Source: Thermoplasmatales archaeon (GTDB lineage: Archaea > Thermoplasmatota > Thermoplasmata > Thermoplasmatales > Thermoplasmataceae). From it: a DNA stretch of 64,000 bases. This document shows positions 1 to 8,620 of the stretch, in pieces. Under the pieces are notes generated by a model that did no database searches, was not told where the DNA came from, and saw only the letters and a program-made list of their open reading frames with translations. The stretch spans positions 310,001 to 374,000 of the forward strand of contig CP060531.1 in NCBI GenBank assembly GCA_016806715.1, given 5' to 3'. Position 1 is the stretch's first letter; the number at the start of each line of letters is the position of its first letter. A program made the position numbers and the translations under genes.

Positions 1-1
1 T

Positions 2-1126
2 GATCGTCCCGAGTTTGAAGCGAAGCTGCTCGGTATTTCATTGAAGAGCGGAGTGCACTACCTCCCGGAGTTTGAAGTGGAGGCACCTGTAATTGAAAAT
101 AACTTTGTTACCGGTATAAAGGGAAGAAACAAGCTAAAAGAGACAAAGACGTTCACAGGCAAAGTTGTCATTGATTCACTGGGAGTATCGACCGTAATAA
201 GACGCAAATTGCCTGAAAACCCATATGTGGACAGAACAGTTGACATAGACGATATTGAGTCGACTGGCAGGTATATCTATGAATTTGAACTTGACCACGA
301 AGACCTGAAATATTATGATCCTGAAAATGCACTTATACACCTGAACAACGATCTTGCGCCAGGAGGATACGGGTGGGTCTTCCCAAAAAGTGGAAACCGT
401 ATAAACATAGGTCTTGGCGTACAGAAGAGAAGCCTGGATATAAAGAACAAGAAAACAGGCAGGAATGATAACCTTCAAACCCTCATTGACAGATACGTGA
501 AGTGGTGCACCGTTTTCAAGGATCTCAAGCTTTTCAACAAGAATAACAACGGGAAGGGCAACTGGTCCGTGGCTGTCAGAAGGCAGATGGAATCCCTCGT
601 TTTTAATGGTTATATGGGTGCTGGAGACAGCATGGCGATGCCCAACCCAATCAGTGCCGGAGGAATAGGTCCAGCACTCATTTCCGGGGTACTTGCAGGT
701 GAGAACGCAGTCAGGGCTATAGAAAACAACGACGTGAGCCTGAAAGGACTCTGGCAGTACAACGTAGACTATAACGAAGCATACGGCAAGAGGACGGCAG
801 GGATGGAAGTCTTCAGGATATATCTCCAGTCATTGGACAATGATGTCCTTAATTATGGAATGAAGAACTTCCTGACAAGAAAAGAAGCCTCGGATATAAC
901 GCTGGGACTCATACCCGAACTTAGCATGGCATCCAAATTTAAGATGGTCATGAAGGGAGCAAGGAACATTGGTGCATTCAGGAACCTTATATTCGCGGTC
1001 AAAAAGATGCAGAAAATGAACCAGATATACGACAATTACCCAAAAAATCCTGAAGATTTCATGAAATGGAGGCCTCTGGTTACCGAGGAGATTGAGGAAG
1101 CCAAGAAGCGATTTCCTCTCTCATGA
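2..1126 (+). CDS. Geranylgeranyl reductase family flavoprotein (5' partial)
   Basis: FAD-dependent reductase of the geranylgeranyl reductase family, which in archaea saturates the double bonds of geranylgeranyl ether lipids. The reading frame is open from base 2, so the N-terminal FAD-binding part lies outside the window. What remains has the family's C-terminal FAD signature GAGDSMAMPNPISAGGIGPA followed by a GVLAGENAVRAI helix, and a basic, Met-rich C-terminus. A TTG at 41 is only an internal codon. The stop overlaps an ATG (ATGATGA) that starts a possible microprotein, and a second paralogue follows, so the set looks like one operon. Family assignment is firm; which double bonds or which lipid it reduces is inference. 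Confidence 0.88.
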   Translation, partial: DRPEFEAKLLGISLKSGVHYLPEFEVEAPVIENNFVTGIKGRNKLKETKTFTGKVVIDSLGVSTVIRRKLPENPYVDRTVDIDDIESTGRYIYEFELDHEDLKYYDPENALIHLNNDLAPGGYGWVFPKSGNRINIGLGVQKRSLDIKNKKTGRNDNLQTLIDRYVKWCTVFKDLKLFNKNNNGKGNWSVAVRRQMESLVFNGYMGAGDSMAMPNPISAGGIGPALISGVLAGENAVRAIENNDVSLKGLWQYNVDYNEAYGKRTAGMEVFRIYLQSLDNDVLNYGMKNFLTRKEASDITLGLIPELSMASKFKMVMKGARNIGAFRNLIFAVKKMQKMNQIYDNYPKNPEDFMKWRPLVTEEIEEAKKRFPLS

Positions 1127-1212
1127 TGAACGGCGAATGCGCGTCAGCAACATGCAAAGGACGTAAACCGTGCCCTTACGGCCATCCGGGTCGTGACAAA
1201 TCTTCCGCTTGA
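1123..1212 (+). CDS. Possible 29-residue CCCH-type zinc-finger microprotein
   Basis: A tiny frame that exactly fills the gap between the two reductase genes. Its ATG overlaps the upstream stop (ATGATGA) and its TGA ends 11 bases before the next gene's start. It would encode a basic peptide with C6-x4-C11-x5-C17-x3-H21; the second half (CKGRKPCPYGH) is close to the eukaryotic CCCH finger pattern with a G between Cys residues and YGH at the end. Chance is possible because it is so short. Context suggests a metal-binding partner of the flavoproteins: in methanogens a ferredoxin encoded beside geranylgeranyl reductase supplies electrons, but three Cys and one His fit Zn better than an Fe-S cluster. 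Confidence 0.4.
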   Translation: MMNGECASATCKGRKPCPYGHPGRDKSSA

Positions 1213-1223
1213 AGGTGTATTGG

Positions 1224-2324
1224 TTGTACGACGTAATTGTAATTGGCAGTGGACCGGCGGGATGTGCAGCATCAAAAAAGTGTGCTGAACTTGGCTTGAG
1301 AACCCTGATGGTGGATCGTAGGCTCGAGATAGGTGCACCGCTAAGGGACTTTGAGATCGTTTCACGAGACGGCCTGCAATCACTGGGAATTGATATAGAG
1401 AAGCACTGGCTGGACCTGTCATTCAGAAAAATACAGATAATTTTTGGGAACGTACGGTCAACTGTAATCCTTGACGATATGGAAATATGCAGCATTGAAG
1501 CTGATAAATTTGAAAAGCATATCGCAGCCCTCTCATCTCGTGCGGGTGCAGACATCATGATTAAGACAGAGGCAGTATCATTCGTTATGGAGAGGGGGAC
1601 GGTATCAGGAGTCAGGCTGCGATCAGGGAATGCCGAAAATGAGGAGAAATGCCGCATTGTCATATTCGCTGGTGGTGTCGATTCACCCATTCTTCACGGC
1701 ATTCCCGAACTAGTATATTCCGGAGATAGAGTGGTTGCCAGAACTTTACAGCGGAGGGTGGTGGCTGACTTCGGCAAGCTGGACTCAATTGACCTTTACC
1801 CAGGTGATAACCTGCGACACATATTTGCCGTTATTCCCAAGGGGGACAACCTGGCAAATGTAGTGCTTGTCTCCAGGGATGCCAGCATTGATGCAGTACG
1901 TTACATGAATGATTTTATGGATAATGTTCTGAAGCTGAAAAAATGGGGGAGCCTGCAGGATGTGTCTTCTGAAGTTCATAGCGGAAAAATCCCTCTGAAG
2001 CTTGGAGTGCCCGGGCTTATCCTTACTGGAGAATCTACCGGGATAAATCACGATAACTGGGTAATGGGTATAGAGAATGCTTATTCTTCAGGTGTCTGGG
2101 CTGCTGAGGCGGCGAAGAAAATGATTGAAAATGGGGAATTTGAGGAACTATCAGAATACCGAAAAAAAATCATGGAAGTAACCGGTCACATAGAGAATCG
2201 CAATTTCAGAGAAAAATTAGACAATCTAGATGCAGACGCATTGAGAAGCAGGTTGACAGCCTCAGGAACCTTGCATTTTCAAATGCATGGAAGTTTGCTG
2301 GATATTCTGGAGAAATTCCTTTAG
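1224..2324 (+). CDS. NAD(P)/FAD-dependent oxidoreductase, geranylgeranyl reductase-like paralogue
   Basis: About 366 residues beginning MYDVIVIGSGPAGC, a Rossmann FAD-binding motif at the very N-terminus, followed by the DRR region typical of group-2 flavoprotein reductases. A second FAD contact is expected around GLILTGESTGINHD, weaker than in the upstream paralogue, where the family has GDAA. I chose TTG at 1224 because AAGGTG sits at 1212-1217 with 6-base spacing and the protein then starts directly at the Rossmann strand; a TTG at 1209 would add five residues. Probably cotranscribed with the reductase upstream. A reductase acting on isoprenoid lipids is likely but the substrate is unknown. 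Confidence 0.75.
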   Translation: MYDVIVIGSGPAGCAASKKCAELGLRTLMVDRRLEIGAPLRDFEIVSRDGLQSLGIDIEKHWLDLSFRKIQIIFGNVRSTVILDDMEICSIEADKFEKHIAALSSRAGADIMIKTEAVSFVMERGTVSGVRLRSGNAENEEKCRIVIFAGGVDSPILHGIPELVYSGDRVVARTLQRRVVADFGKLDSIDLYPGDNLRHIFAVIPKGDNLANVVLVSRDASIDAVRYMNDFMDNVLKLKKWGSLQDVSSEVHSGKIPLKLGVPGLILTGESTGINHDNWVMGIENAYSSGVWAAEAAKKMIENGEFEELSEYRKKIMEVTGHIENRNFREKLDNLDADALRSRLTASGTLHFQMHGSLLDILEKFL

Positions 2325-2328
2325 ATCA

Positions 2329-3696
2329 TTATTTCATAAGTTCTTCTTCAAGCCCGAAGTTTCCAGCTTTCATCTGTGATCTCAGCATTTTCTTGAAGCC
2401 GCGGTTTCCCTTCATCAGCTTAAGGTTGTTCTTCATTCCCTTATATTCCTTTAGAAGATTCCTGACATCAACTTCTGACTTGCCCGATCCCTTGGCAACA
2501 CGAGCAATCCGCTTTGAATTGATTATTTCCGGATCCTCAAGTTCACTGAAAGTCATTGAATCCATGATGACCCTGTAATTGAAGAGCTTGTTCCCGGCAC
2601 TCTCTATATCCGTCGGGTCTATCTTCGGGCCTCCGGGGAGTTTTGACAGTGGGAGAGACTCCACAAGTTTCTGTAATATACCTGGCTGGGAGAACTTTTC
2701 CCATACGTCGTACATATCCTTGAGGTTAAACTTTCCGGACATGAGCTTATTAACGGATTCCTCAGCTTCTTCTTCTGTGATGTTTGTTTCCTTGAATGCC
2801 TCCATTAAGCTCTCGAGGTCTCCAAGTCCGAGGAGTCTGGACAGGAATTTTTTAGGATTGAAAATCTCGAAATCCTCCATGTGTTCACCGGTACCGATAA
2901 AATACACCGGGGTCTTAATTTCAGCAACTGCACTGAGGACACCCCCTCCTTTACCGGTTCCATCCATCTTTGTAATGATGACTCCTGTTATTCCAACCGC
3001 TTCATTTAAAGTTCTTGCCTGTGGTCCTGCACGCTGTCCAACGGTAGCGTCCATAACAAGAAGAACCTCATCAGGATGCACATGCTTTTTCAGGTCCCTG
3101 ATCTCCCGGATCAGGTCCGTGTCCAGTGAGTCGCGGCCACTTGTATCTATGATCTTTACTGGCACTTCCGACAGCTCCTTCAAGCCGTTTCTCGTTGTCG
3201 AGAGGGCATCTTTTGACCCCTTTTCGCCATAGAATTTAACGTTTAGCTGCTGAGCTATGTGCTGGAGCTGTTCATAAGCAGCAGGCCTATAAATATCAGC
3301 TGCTATGAGTCCGGTGTTGAGCCCTTTCTTGGTGAAGAATTTTGCAAGTTTTCCTGCTGAAGTTGTCTTTCCCTGCCCGTACAGCCCAACCAGCATTATG
3401 GTCTGCGGCTTGAGGTTGATACTGGATTCAATTCCAAGTATATTCAAGAGTTCATCGTATATGATCTTCACGACGAAATCCTGCTGCGGCATTCCTGCAG
3501 GAGGCTTTTCTTCCATAGCTCTCTGCTTCACTGTGTTTGTTAGGCTCAGCGCAAGTTTTACATTCACATCTGCCTTAAGAAGTGCCCTCTGGATATCCCT
3601 GCTGACTTCCTCAAGCAGTTCCTTGTCAACGTATCCCGAGCGGGAGATCTTCCTTATTGTTTCACGCAGTGAGCTAGCGAGATTGTCCAGAACCAT
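2329..3696 (-). CDS. srp54: Signal recognition particle GTPase SRP54
   Basis: The SRP core GTPase, which binds signal sequences and 7S RNA and docks with FtsY for cotranslational secretion. At 455 residues it has the family's normal length. It shows an N-terminal helical bundle, P-loop GLYGQGKTTSAGKLA near residue 110, DTSGRDSLD (G3), TKMDGTGKGGG (G4 and closing loop) and a Met- and Lys-rich M domain at the C-terminus. The P-loop reads GxYGQGKT rather than the common GLQGSGKT, a variation seen in archaea. It converges with the flavoprotein gene, 4 bases apart. The TATA box at 3718-3727 lies about 26 bases before ATG, indicating a leaderless transcript. Confidence 0.96.
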   Translation of the reverse strand: MVLDNLASSLRETIRKISRSGYVDKELLEEVSRDIQRALLKADVNVKLALSLTNTVKQRAMEEKPPAGMPQQDFVVKIIYDELLNILGIESSINLKPQTIMLVGLYGQGKTTSAGKLAKFFTKKGLNTGLIAADIYRPAAYEQLQHIAQQLNVKFYGEKGSKDALSTTRNGLKELSEVPVKIIDTSGRDSLDTDLIREIRDLKKHVHPDEVLLVMDATVGQRAGPQARTLNEAVGITGVIITKMDGTGKGGGVLSAVAEIKTPVYFIGTGEHMEDFEIFNPKKFLSRLLGLGDLESLMEAFKETNITEEEAEESVNKLMSGKFNLKDMYDVWEKFSQPGILQKLVESLPLSKLPGGPKIDPTDIESAGNKLFNYRVIMDSMTFSELEDPEIINSKRIARVAKGSGKSEVDVRNLLKEYKGMKNNLKLMKGNRGFKKMLRSQMKAGNFGLEEELMK

Positions 3697-3717
3697 GATT
3701 CCTTAACATAAAATATG

Positions 3718-3727
3718 GTTATATAAC
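3718..3727 (-). promoter_or_regulatory. TATA box of srp54
   Basis: GTTATATAAC, a perfect palindrome, centred about 26 bases upstream of the srp54 ATG. No Shine-Dalgarno lies between it and the start, so the mRNA should begin at or near the AUG. Confidence 0.6.
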
Positions 3728-3740
3728 AATATCGAATTGA

Positions 3741-4052
3741 TCAGTACTCTCTCCATCTGTACCCGCATGATTCACATGTGTAGAATTTTGTCTCGGGTTC
3801 ATCCGCGGAGCGCGTCTGCTTCAGGAGGTAGTAAGCTCCCTGATGCCTGCACTTCGGGCAAACGGCATCGGAATCGAGAGGTTCTGCACTCTTCTCCTCC
3901 TTTATCATTATGGCCTCCTTGGAGTTCCCATGATTGAGAATTTGAGATCGTAAACCCTCAGCTTTTGTCTTCTTGACTTCGTAGCCACAGTTGTTGCAAA
4001 TATACTTGTCTCTGCTAGGGGTCATCAGCGATCCGCATTTGCTACAGAACAT
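3741..4052 (-). CDS. tfs: Transcription factor S (TFIIS/RPB9-like zinc ribbon protein)
   Basis: Archaeal TFS rescues backtracked RNA polymerase by stimulating cleavage of the nascent transcript. The 103 residues hold an N-terminal zinc ribbon (CSKC...CNNC), a linker, and a C-terminal ribbon (CPKC...CESC). Between the last two Cys pairs is the acidic hairpin SADEPETKF, whose Asp-Glu pair is inserted into the polymerase active site. Length and order match the family. The gene stands alone, upstream of srp54 on the same strand with 44 bases between, and has its own TATA box at 4074-4083. Confidence 0.93.
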   Translation of the reverse strand: MFCSKCGSLMTPSRDKYICNNCGYEVKKTKAEGLRSQILNHGNSKEAIMIKEEKSAEPLDSDAVCPKCRHQGAYYLLKQTRSADEPETKFYTCESCGYRWREY

Positions 4053-4073
4053 AACTCTCTTTATTACGAAACC

Positions 4074-4083
4074 ATATTTAAAC
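4074..4083 (-). promoter_or_regulatory. TATA box of tfs
   Basis: GTTTAAATAT on the minus strand, centred about 26 bases before the tfs ATG, consistent with a leaderless transcript. Confidence 0.55.
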
Positions 4084-4207
4084 TGATTTACTCTAAATCA
4101 TGCAACACAGAAGAAAATGGACAGGAATTGTTAAATATTCACTGATGATAGTTCAACTAACAAATTTTGCTTCTCTGTTTTGCTTCATGGAAATCGGTTG
4201 ATGCTTT

Positions 4208-5128
4208 ATGGAAATGATCAGGACTGAGGGTCTGACAAAAAAATTCGGGACTTTCACCGCAGTGGACGGATTGACTTTCCAGGTTAATAAGGGTGAAGTT
4301 TTTGGCCTCCTGGGTCCCAATGGAGCCGGGAAGACAACTACTATCAGGATGCTGTGCTGCCTGATCTCAAAGACTGGCGGAACCGCCAGAATAGGGGATT
4401 ATGATATATCAGACGCAAGGGAAGCAATGAAGATTAGAAAGATGATTGGAATAGTTCACGACAATGTTGGACTGTATGAATCATTGAGCCCTTATGAAAA
4501 CCTGGAATTTTACGGGCGGATGTACGAATTCCAGGAAAGCAGGTTGAGGGAAAATATCGAGAAATACCTGAAAACACTTGATCTCTGGGATAATAAGGAC
4601 AAACCCGTTGGCTCTTTCTCAAAGGGAATGAAACAGAAGGTAGCAATAGCCAGGTCGCTGGTGCACGAACCCGAGCTTCTCTTCATGGATGAGCCGACTG
4701 CGAATCTTGACCCCGAGGCATCGAAGGTGATCAGGGATATCATACTTGACCTGAAAAAGGAAAACAGGACAATATTCCTGAACACACACAACCTGGACGA
4801 GGCTCAGAGGATATGTGACAGGATCGGGATTCTTAAGACAAAGATGATGGCGGTGGACACTCCTGTAAACCTTGAAAGAGCTATGACCAGCAAAAGGACT
4901 GTATTCGTTCTGGAAGTGGTAAGTGAGAAAGTGCTTACCGCGGTAAAAGCAGGCAATCCTGAAAGCGTCGAAGTAAAAGGAGACTCCATTATTCTGGGGC
5001 TGGCAGACCCTGACAAGGAAACTTCAACAATGGTAAATTCGATTATTGCAGCCGGAGGAAAGATAAAGTCCGTGACTGAAAGAGGCGCCAGCCTGGAAGA
5101 TGTTTACTTGAAGTTAGTGAGAGGATGA
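4208..5128 (+). CDS. ABC transporter ATP-binding protein
   Basis: ATPase subunit of an ABC-2-type exporter, 306 residues. Walker A GPNGAGKTTT is near residue 40, the signature is SFSKGMKQK, Walker B LLFMDEPTANLD and the H-loop THNLDEA. A C-terminal extension of about 90 residues matches the regulatory tail seen in DrrA/CcmA-like ATPases. The permease starts 4 bases after the stop, so the two form an operon. A TATA-like TTAAATATTC at 4131-4140 would give a leader of about 45 bases. The exported substrate cannot be told; drugs, lipids or ions are all possible. Confidence 0.9.
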   Translation: MEMIRTEGLTKKFGTFTAVDGLTFQVNKGEVFGLLGPNGAGKTTTIRMLCCLISKTGGTARIGDYDISDAREAMKIRKMIGIVHDNVGLYESLSPYENLEFYGRMYEFQESRLRENIEKYLKTLDLWDNKDKPVGSFSKGMKQKVAIARSLVHEPELLFMDEPTANLDPEASKVIRDIILDLKKENRTIFLNTHNLDEAQRICDRIGILKTKMMAVDTPVNLERAMTSKRTVFVLEVVSEKVLTAVKAGNPESVEVKGDSIILGLADPDKETSTMVNSIIAAGGKIKSVTERGASLEDVYLKLVRG

Positions 5129-5131
5129 TAT

Positions 5132-5869
5132 ATGGGGATGAAGAAATCCTGGCTTATCGCCAGGAAAGATCTACTGATAATGAAGAGAAGAAAATCGCCC
5201 TTGCTTCTCCTTATTGGTCTCCCTTTGGTACTGGGCATAGCGCTCCCATTGCTCATACATGTTCTAATTCTAAGGAAGGGGTTTTCCCTTCTCCTGGAGC
5301 CTAACCTGATCAGCGCTTTCGGTTTCTTTTTCATGATAATAGGTGCCCTGCTTCCACTATATATCTCTTCGTACAGCATAGTGGGCGAAAAGGTTGAAAA
5401 AAGCATTGAGCCGCTCCTCTCCACCCCTACCACTGATGGTGAAATTCTGATGGGCAAGTATATAGGAACACTGCTCCCCACACTTTTGTCGGTTTATCTT
5501 GGCGCAGCAGTCTATATGGTATTGATTGACGCTTTTACACGATCTGACTTTGGATACCTTTTCTTTCCCAATTGGGCATTTGGGATAATTCTTATCGTTG
5601 GTGTTCCAATGGCGGCCACCTATGCCATCACACTTAGTGTTTTCATTTCCTCGAAGGTGAACAGTGTCATGGCCGCATACCAGGGTGGTGGCGTTACTCT
5701 CATTCCATTCCTTGTTATTTACGTGATGGGAGAGATAGGGATCCTGAAACTTGATAATACCACCAATGTTCTCATAATATCCGGAGCTCTGCTTCTTGTG
5801 GCAGTGGTTATGTATTTTATCAGCAGGGCAACTTTCAGTAGGGAAAAAATCCTTACAGAATGGAAATGA
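5132..5869 (+). CDS. ABC-2 type transporter permease
   Basis: Membrane subunit partnering the ATPase upstream. The 245 residues start with a basic cytoplasmic segment (MKKSWLIARKDLLIMKRRK) and then show about six hydrophobic segments. The conserved GEKVEKSIEPLLSTPTTDGEILMGKY stretch typical of ABC-2 permeases (NatB/YadH-like) follows the second helix. An earlier ATG is absent, and the start at 5132 follows the ATPase stop by 3 bases, suggesting translational coupling. Confidence 0.85.
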   Translation: MGMKKSWLIARKDLLIMKRRKSPLLLLIGLPLVLGIALPLLIHVLILRKGFSLLLEPNLISAFGFFFMIIGALLPLYISSYSIVGEKVEKSIEPLLSTPTTDGEILMGKYIGTLLPTLLSVYLGAAVYMVLIDAFTRSDFGYLFFPNWAFGIILIVGVPMAATYAITLSVFISSKVNSVMAAYQGGGVTLIPFLVIYVMGEIGILKLDNTTNVLIISGALLLVAVVMYFISRATFSREKILTEWK

Positions 5870-6137
5870 CATAAGAACGGTGTGCTCTGGCGATAGTTTG
5901 ATTCAGCGAATGTCTCCCGGCCGTGAAGAAGCATGAATATCGATAAAAGTTCAGAGCAGTAAATCAAATACCGCCGGTGAAGGGCGCCCTGAATATGCCG
6001 GATAATTTCACCAGTCCATGAAATAGCTCCAGCCATTGTCCAGAAGATTCCGGCCAAGAAGTTTTCCAGGCATTAAAAGGTTGCATAACTGAATAGCTTT
6101 GGGATGACACCTTTCTTTTATCTCAGGAGCTACGTGA
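5870..6137 (+). other. Intergenic stretch, no gene recognised
   Basis: Short frames on both strands are broken and have no promoter at the usual spacing. No repeat or RNA structure stood out. It ends at the TATA box of the next gene. Confidence 0.4.
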
Positions 6138-6146
6138 ATTTTATAA
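6138..6146 (+). promoter_or_regulatory. TATA box of the CoA-binding protein gene
   Basis: ATTTTATAA centred about 27 bases before the ATG at 6169. An imperfect repeat of CCC/GGG (ACCCCTTCCAGGGTT) lies between the box and the start. Confidence 0.55.
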
Positions 6147-6168
6147 CCCCTTCCAGGGTTACATAATC

Positions 6169-6582
6169 ATGTACGATGAGAACAGGACTGAGGAATTATT
6201 GAGGAAGTCAAAAAATATAGCGGTGGTGGGAATTTCAGACAAGACCGAAAGACCGAGCTATGATGTTTCCAGTTACCTTGTAAGGCATGGATTCAACGTG
6301 ATTCCCGTCAATCCATCCATTGATACATGGAATGGGATAAAAGCCTACCCGGATCTACTTTCCATACCTTCTGCAACGAAGATCAACATAGTGGATATAT
6401 TCCGGAAGTCAGAACAGGTACTGCCGGTAGTAGAGGAAGCTCTGAAGATTCATCCGGACGTTATCTGGATGCAGGAAGGAGTTATCAACATCGAGGCTGC
6501 AGAACTCGCAAAGAGAAATAATGTCAGTGTAGTAATGGACAGATGTATCAAGAAGGAACACATGAGACATACGCTAAAATAA
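6169..6582 (+). CDS. CoA-binding domain protein (YccU-like)
   Basis: A stand-alone CoA-binding (Rossmann-fold) protein of 137 residues, the family that includes E. coli YccU and the N-terminal part of succinyl-CoA synthetase alpha. Visible landmarks are IAVVGISDKTERPSYDVS at about residues 18-35, the HGFNVIPVNPS strand, and WMQEGVIN near residue 103, the usual WxQ.G motif. The family binds CoA or CoA-thioester ligands; its physiological role is unknown. The leaderless start is set by the TATA box at 6138-6146. Confidence 0.88.
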   Translation: MYDENRTEELLRKSKNIAVVGISDKTERPSYDVSSYLVRHGFNVIPVNPSIDTWNGIKAYPDLLSIPSATKINIVDIFRKSEQVLPVVEEALKIHPDVIWMQEGVINIEAAELAKRNNVSVVMDRCIKKEHMRHTLK

Positions 6583-6608
6583 ATCTGTAGTATTTTGAAC
6601 GATTTGAC

Positions 6609-7112
6609 GTGACACTTATAAGAGAACTTCCTGAGGAAAAGTGGGCCGATTATAGGGATCTGCGGCTTATGGCACTAAAACAGGAACCGGAAGCCTTTGG
6701 GAGTTCATACGAGGAGGAGATAAATCTTCAAGAGACGGAATGGAGAAAACGAACGCACAATGCGCTTTTCGCGACTGAAGGCAGCTTAATCGTTGGAATG
6801 ATCGGAGTCATTTTCGGCAACAGAATTAAAACTGGACACGTGGCATCCATCGTCAGTTTTTTCGTACTTCCCGAATACAGGAAACGGGGAATAGGAAAAG
6901 AACTCCTTGAAGCAGCTATTGAAAGGGCCAGAGGCAATCCGCAGGTGTTGAAAGTGGAACTCTTCGTAAATCCAGTCCAGGCCCAGGCAGTCAGGTTATA
7001 CGAGAAAAACGGATTCAGGACCACCGGTCTCATGACGGGGCAGCTGAAGGTAGCTGGAAAATTATACGATGAGCTCTACATGGAGAAATTTTTCAACAGA
7101 ACTCAGGGCTAA
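6609..7112 (+). CDS. GNAT family N-acetyltransferase
   Basis: Acetyl-CoA-dependent N-acetyltransferase, 167 residues. The acetyl-CoA pyrophosphate loop is EYRKRGIGKELL near residue 97 (R-x-x-G-x-G), followed by the beta-5 strand LKVELFVNP and the AVRLYEKNGFRTTG C-terminal motif. The start is GTG at 6609; I see no Shine-Dalgarno and the gene is 26 bases after its neighbour, so it may be translated from a shared or separate short transcript. The acceptor substrate is not predictable; RimI-like protein acetylation and small-molecule acetylation both fit. Confidence 0.85.
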   Translation: MTLIRELPEEKWADYRDLRLMALKQEPEAFGSSYEEEINLQETEWRKRTHNALFATEGSLIVGMIGVIFGNRIKTGHVASIVSFFVLPEYRKRGIGKELLEAAIERARGNPQVLKVELFVNPVQAQAVRLYEKNGFRTTGLMTGQLKVAGKLYDELYMEKFFNRTQG

Positions 7113-7188
7113 GTAACTGACATCATCCATCATTCCGCATCCAGTGAAAGGAGCAAATAAAAATTATACAACGTGATCATGGCTAACG

Positions 7189-8127
7189 ATGATTGGGGTA
7201 ATACTTGCCGGAGGATACGGAAAAAGGCTGAAGCCAATTACTGACGAGATTCCGAAGACACTCATAGGTATCAGGGAAAATTATACCATAATGGATCGCC
7301 AGATATACGATTTCAAGAATATCGGTATAGAAGAAATATACATATTATCCGGATACCTCGGGCACAAGATCGAGGAGAGATACGGTGACACTGACGGAGA
7401 GGTGAAATTTCATTACTTCTGCGAGGAGAAACCTCTTGGCACGCTTTTCTCTATAAGGAACCTGCTTGAACACAGATCTGATGAGGACATAATACTAAGG
7501 AATGGCGATACCGTTACGGACTTGAATATGGATAGATTCGTCCAGTTTGCGGAGAATTCCAAATACGGAATGACCATGTTTGTGACCAGGATGAAGAGTC
7601 CCTACGGGATAGTTGAAACATTTGGCGACGAGGTTCTATCATTCAAGGAGAAACCATACCTGGACTATTACATAAACGCGGGATTCTATTTCCTGAAAAA
7701 GTCAATATTCAAATACTTTTTTGACGACTATTTTGACAAGGATGTTGAAACTACAGTTTTTCCAAAGCTGGTAAGTGCAAAGGAGGTATGCGTCTATAAG
7801 GAAGACACCATGTGGATGGGGATAGACAGCGAAAAGGATCTTGAAATGGTAAGGGATGAATATTCCAATAGGGAAGATACGCCTTCAGGGTACATCAAGA
7901 ACCTTTACACACACGGGAAAAGCAGCATTGTCGAATATTTCATCAAGTCAGGAAAATCCCAGAAGATCCTTTCAGGGCGGAATTCAGTTGCAAGGGTCCT
8001 GCGTGGAAATGGCCTGATTGTTTCCGGATCGAACTCGAAGTACAAGGAGAACCAGATCATACCCATGAATGAGGATCTTGAATTCAGGGCATTCGAAAAC
8101 AGCATAATCGATGTTACAGTCACTTAG
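7189..8127 (+). CDS. Nucleotidyltransferase (sugar-1-phosphate type) with C-terminal beta-rich extension
   Basis: Residues 1 to about 225 are a sugar-phosphate nucleotidyltransferase: LAGGYGKRLKPITDEIPKTL at the N-terminus carries the GGxGxRL and Lys motifs, NGDTVTDLN holds the metal-binding Asp, and NAGFYFLKK the sugar-binding region. Such enzymes make NDP-sugars for glycosylation of lipids and surface proteins. The last 85 residues are not part of this fold and look like a short cupin-type beta-barrel half (RGNGLIVSG...IIPMNEDLEFR), probably a regulatory or second-sugar-binding domain. Start ATG 7189 has AAAAATTATA at 7159-7168, giving a leaderless transcript. Sugar and nucleotide are not predictable from sequence alone. 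Confidence 0.87.
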   Translation: MIGVILAGGYGKRLKPITDEIPKTLIGIRENYTIMDRQIYDFKNIGIEEIYILSGYLGHKIEERYGDTDGEVKFHYFCEEKPLGTLFSIRNLLEHRSDEDIILRNGDTVTDLNMDRFVQFAENSKYGMTMFVTRMKSPYGIVETFGDEVLSFKEKPYLDYYINAGFYFLKKSIFKYFFDDYFDKDVETTVFPKLVSAKEVCVYKEDTMWMGIDSEKDLEMVRDEYSNREDTPSGYIKNLYTHGKSSIVEYFIKSGKSQKILSGRNSVARVLRGNGLIVSGSNSKYKENQIIPMNEDLEFRAFENSIIDVTVT

Positions 8128-8242
8128 CTGGGTATGATTTATATTACTATCTACAGATATTTCATGGCAATACTGTAAAAGCCATAAGCCTTGATGAAAC
8201 AAAAATTTAATATGCATGATATAATGAAGCACGAGATCACCA

Positions 8243-8602
8243 ATGTCCGTTATGACTAGGGAGACTCTAATCAAGGCTCTCGAAAATACTTACGGGAAAA
8301 AGGGGATGATTCACAGCGATGTGGAGGAGCTCTGTGATTTTGTTCTTTCATTCTTCGGCTATGAAGACTATGTGTTAGACAATATGCTTTCAGCACCAGA
8401 GAGGGATGTTTTTTACAACCTCGAAGAGTATGGATTTCTTGAGACACACAGGGAAGAGGTAAACATAGTAAAGGGGAAACCATGGAGAATAAACCAGTGG
8501 ACTTACAAGAAGGTTAACATCAACAAGGCTGCAGAAGCTGTTTTTGAAGAAGAGCCTGAGGAGAACATCTACGATGAAATCTTCAAGAACCTGAACAGTT
8601 GA
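8243..8602 (+). CDS. Small conserved protein (DUF6015-like), function unknown
   Basis: A 119-residue acidic protein with no membrane segment. The N-terminal half looks helical (TRETLIKALENTYGKKGMIHSDVEELCDFVLSFFG in shortened view), followed by a motif around RDVFYNLEEYGFLETHREE that resembles a winged-helix recognition region, and a polar WRINQWTYKK strand. I recall such proteins as a Thermoplasmata-specific family with a domain of unknown function; I cannot verify this here. A putative DNA-binding role is inference from the YNLEEYGFLE helix-wing look. Confidence 0.7.
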   Translation: MSVMTRETLIKALENTYGKKGMIHSDVEELCDFVLSFFGYEDYVLDNMLSAPERDVFYNLEEYGFLETHREEVNIVKGKPWRINQWTYKKVNINKAAEAVFEEEPEENIYDEIFKNLNS

Positions 8603-8620
8603 ACCGGCTACAAGCTCTGC

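Noticed and set aside
5719-6057. 112-codon minus-strand frame in the gap after the ABC permease
   Set aside because: Its composition is unlike protein and it mostly overlaps the permease gene.
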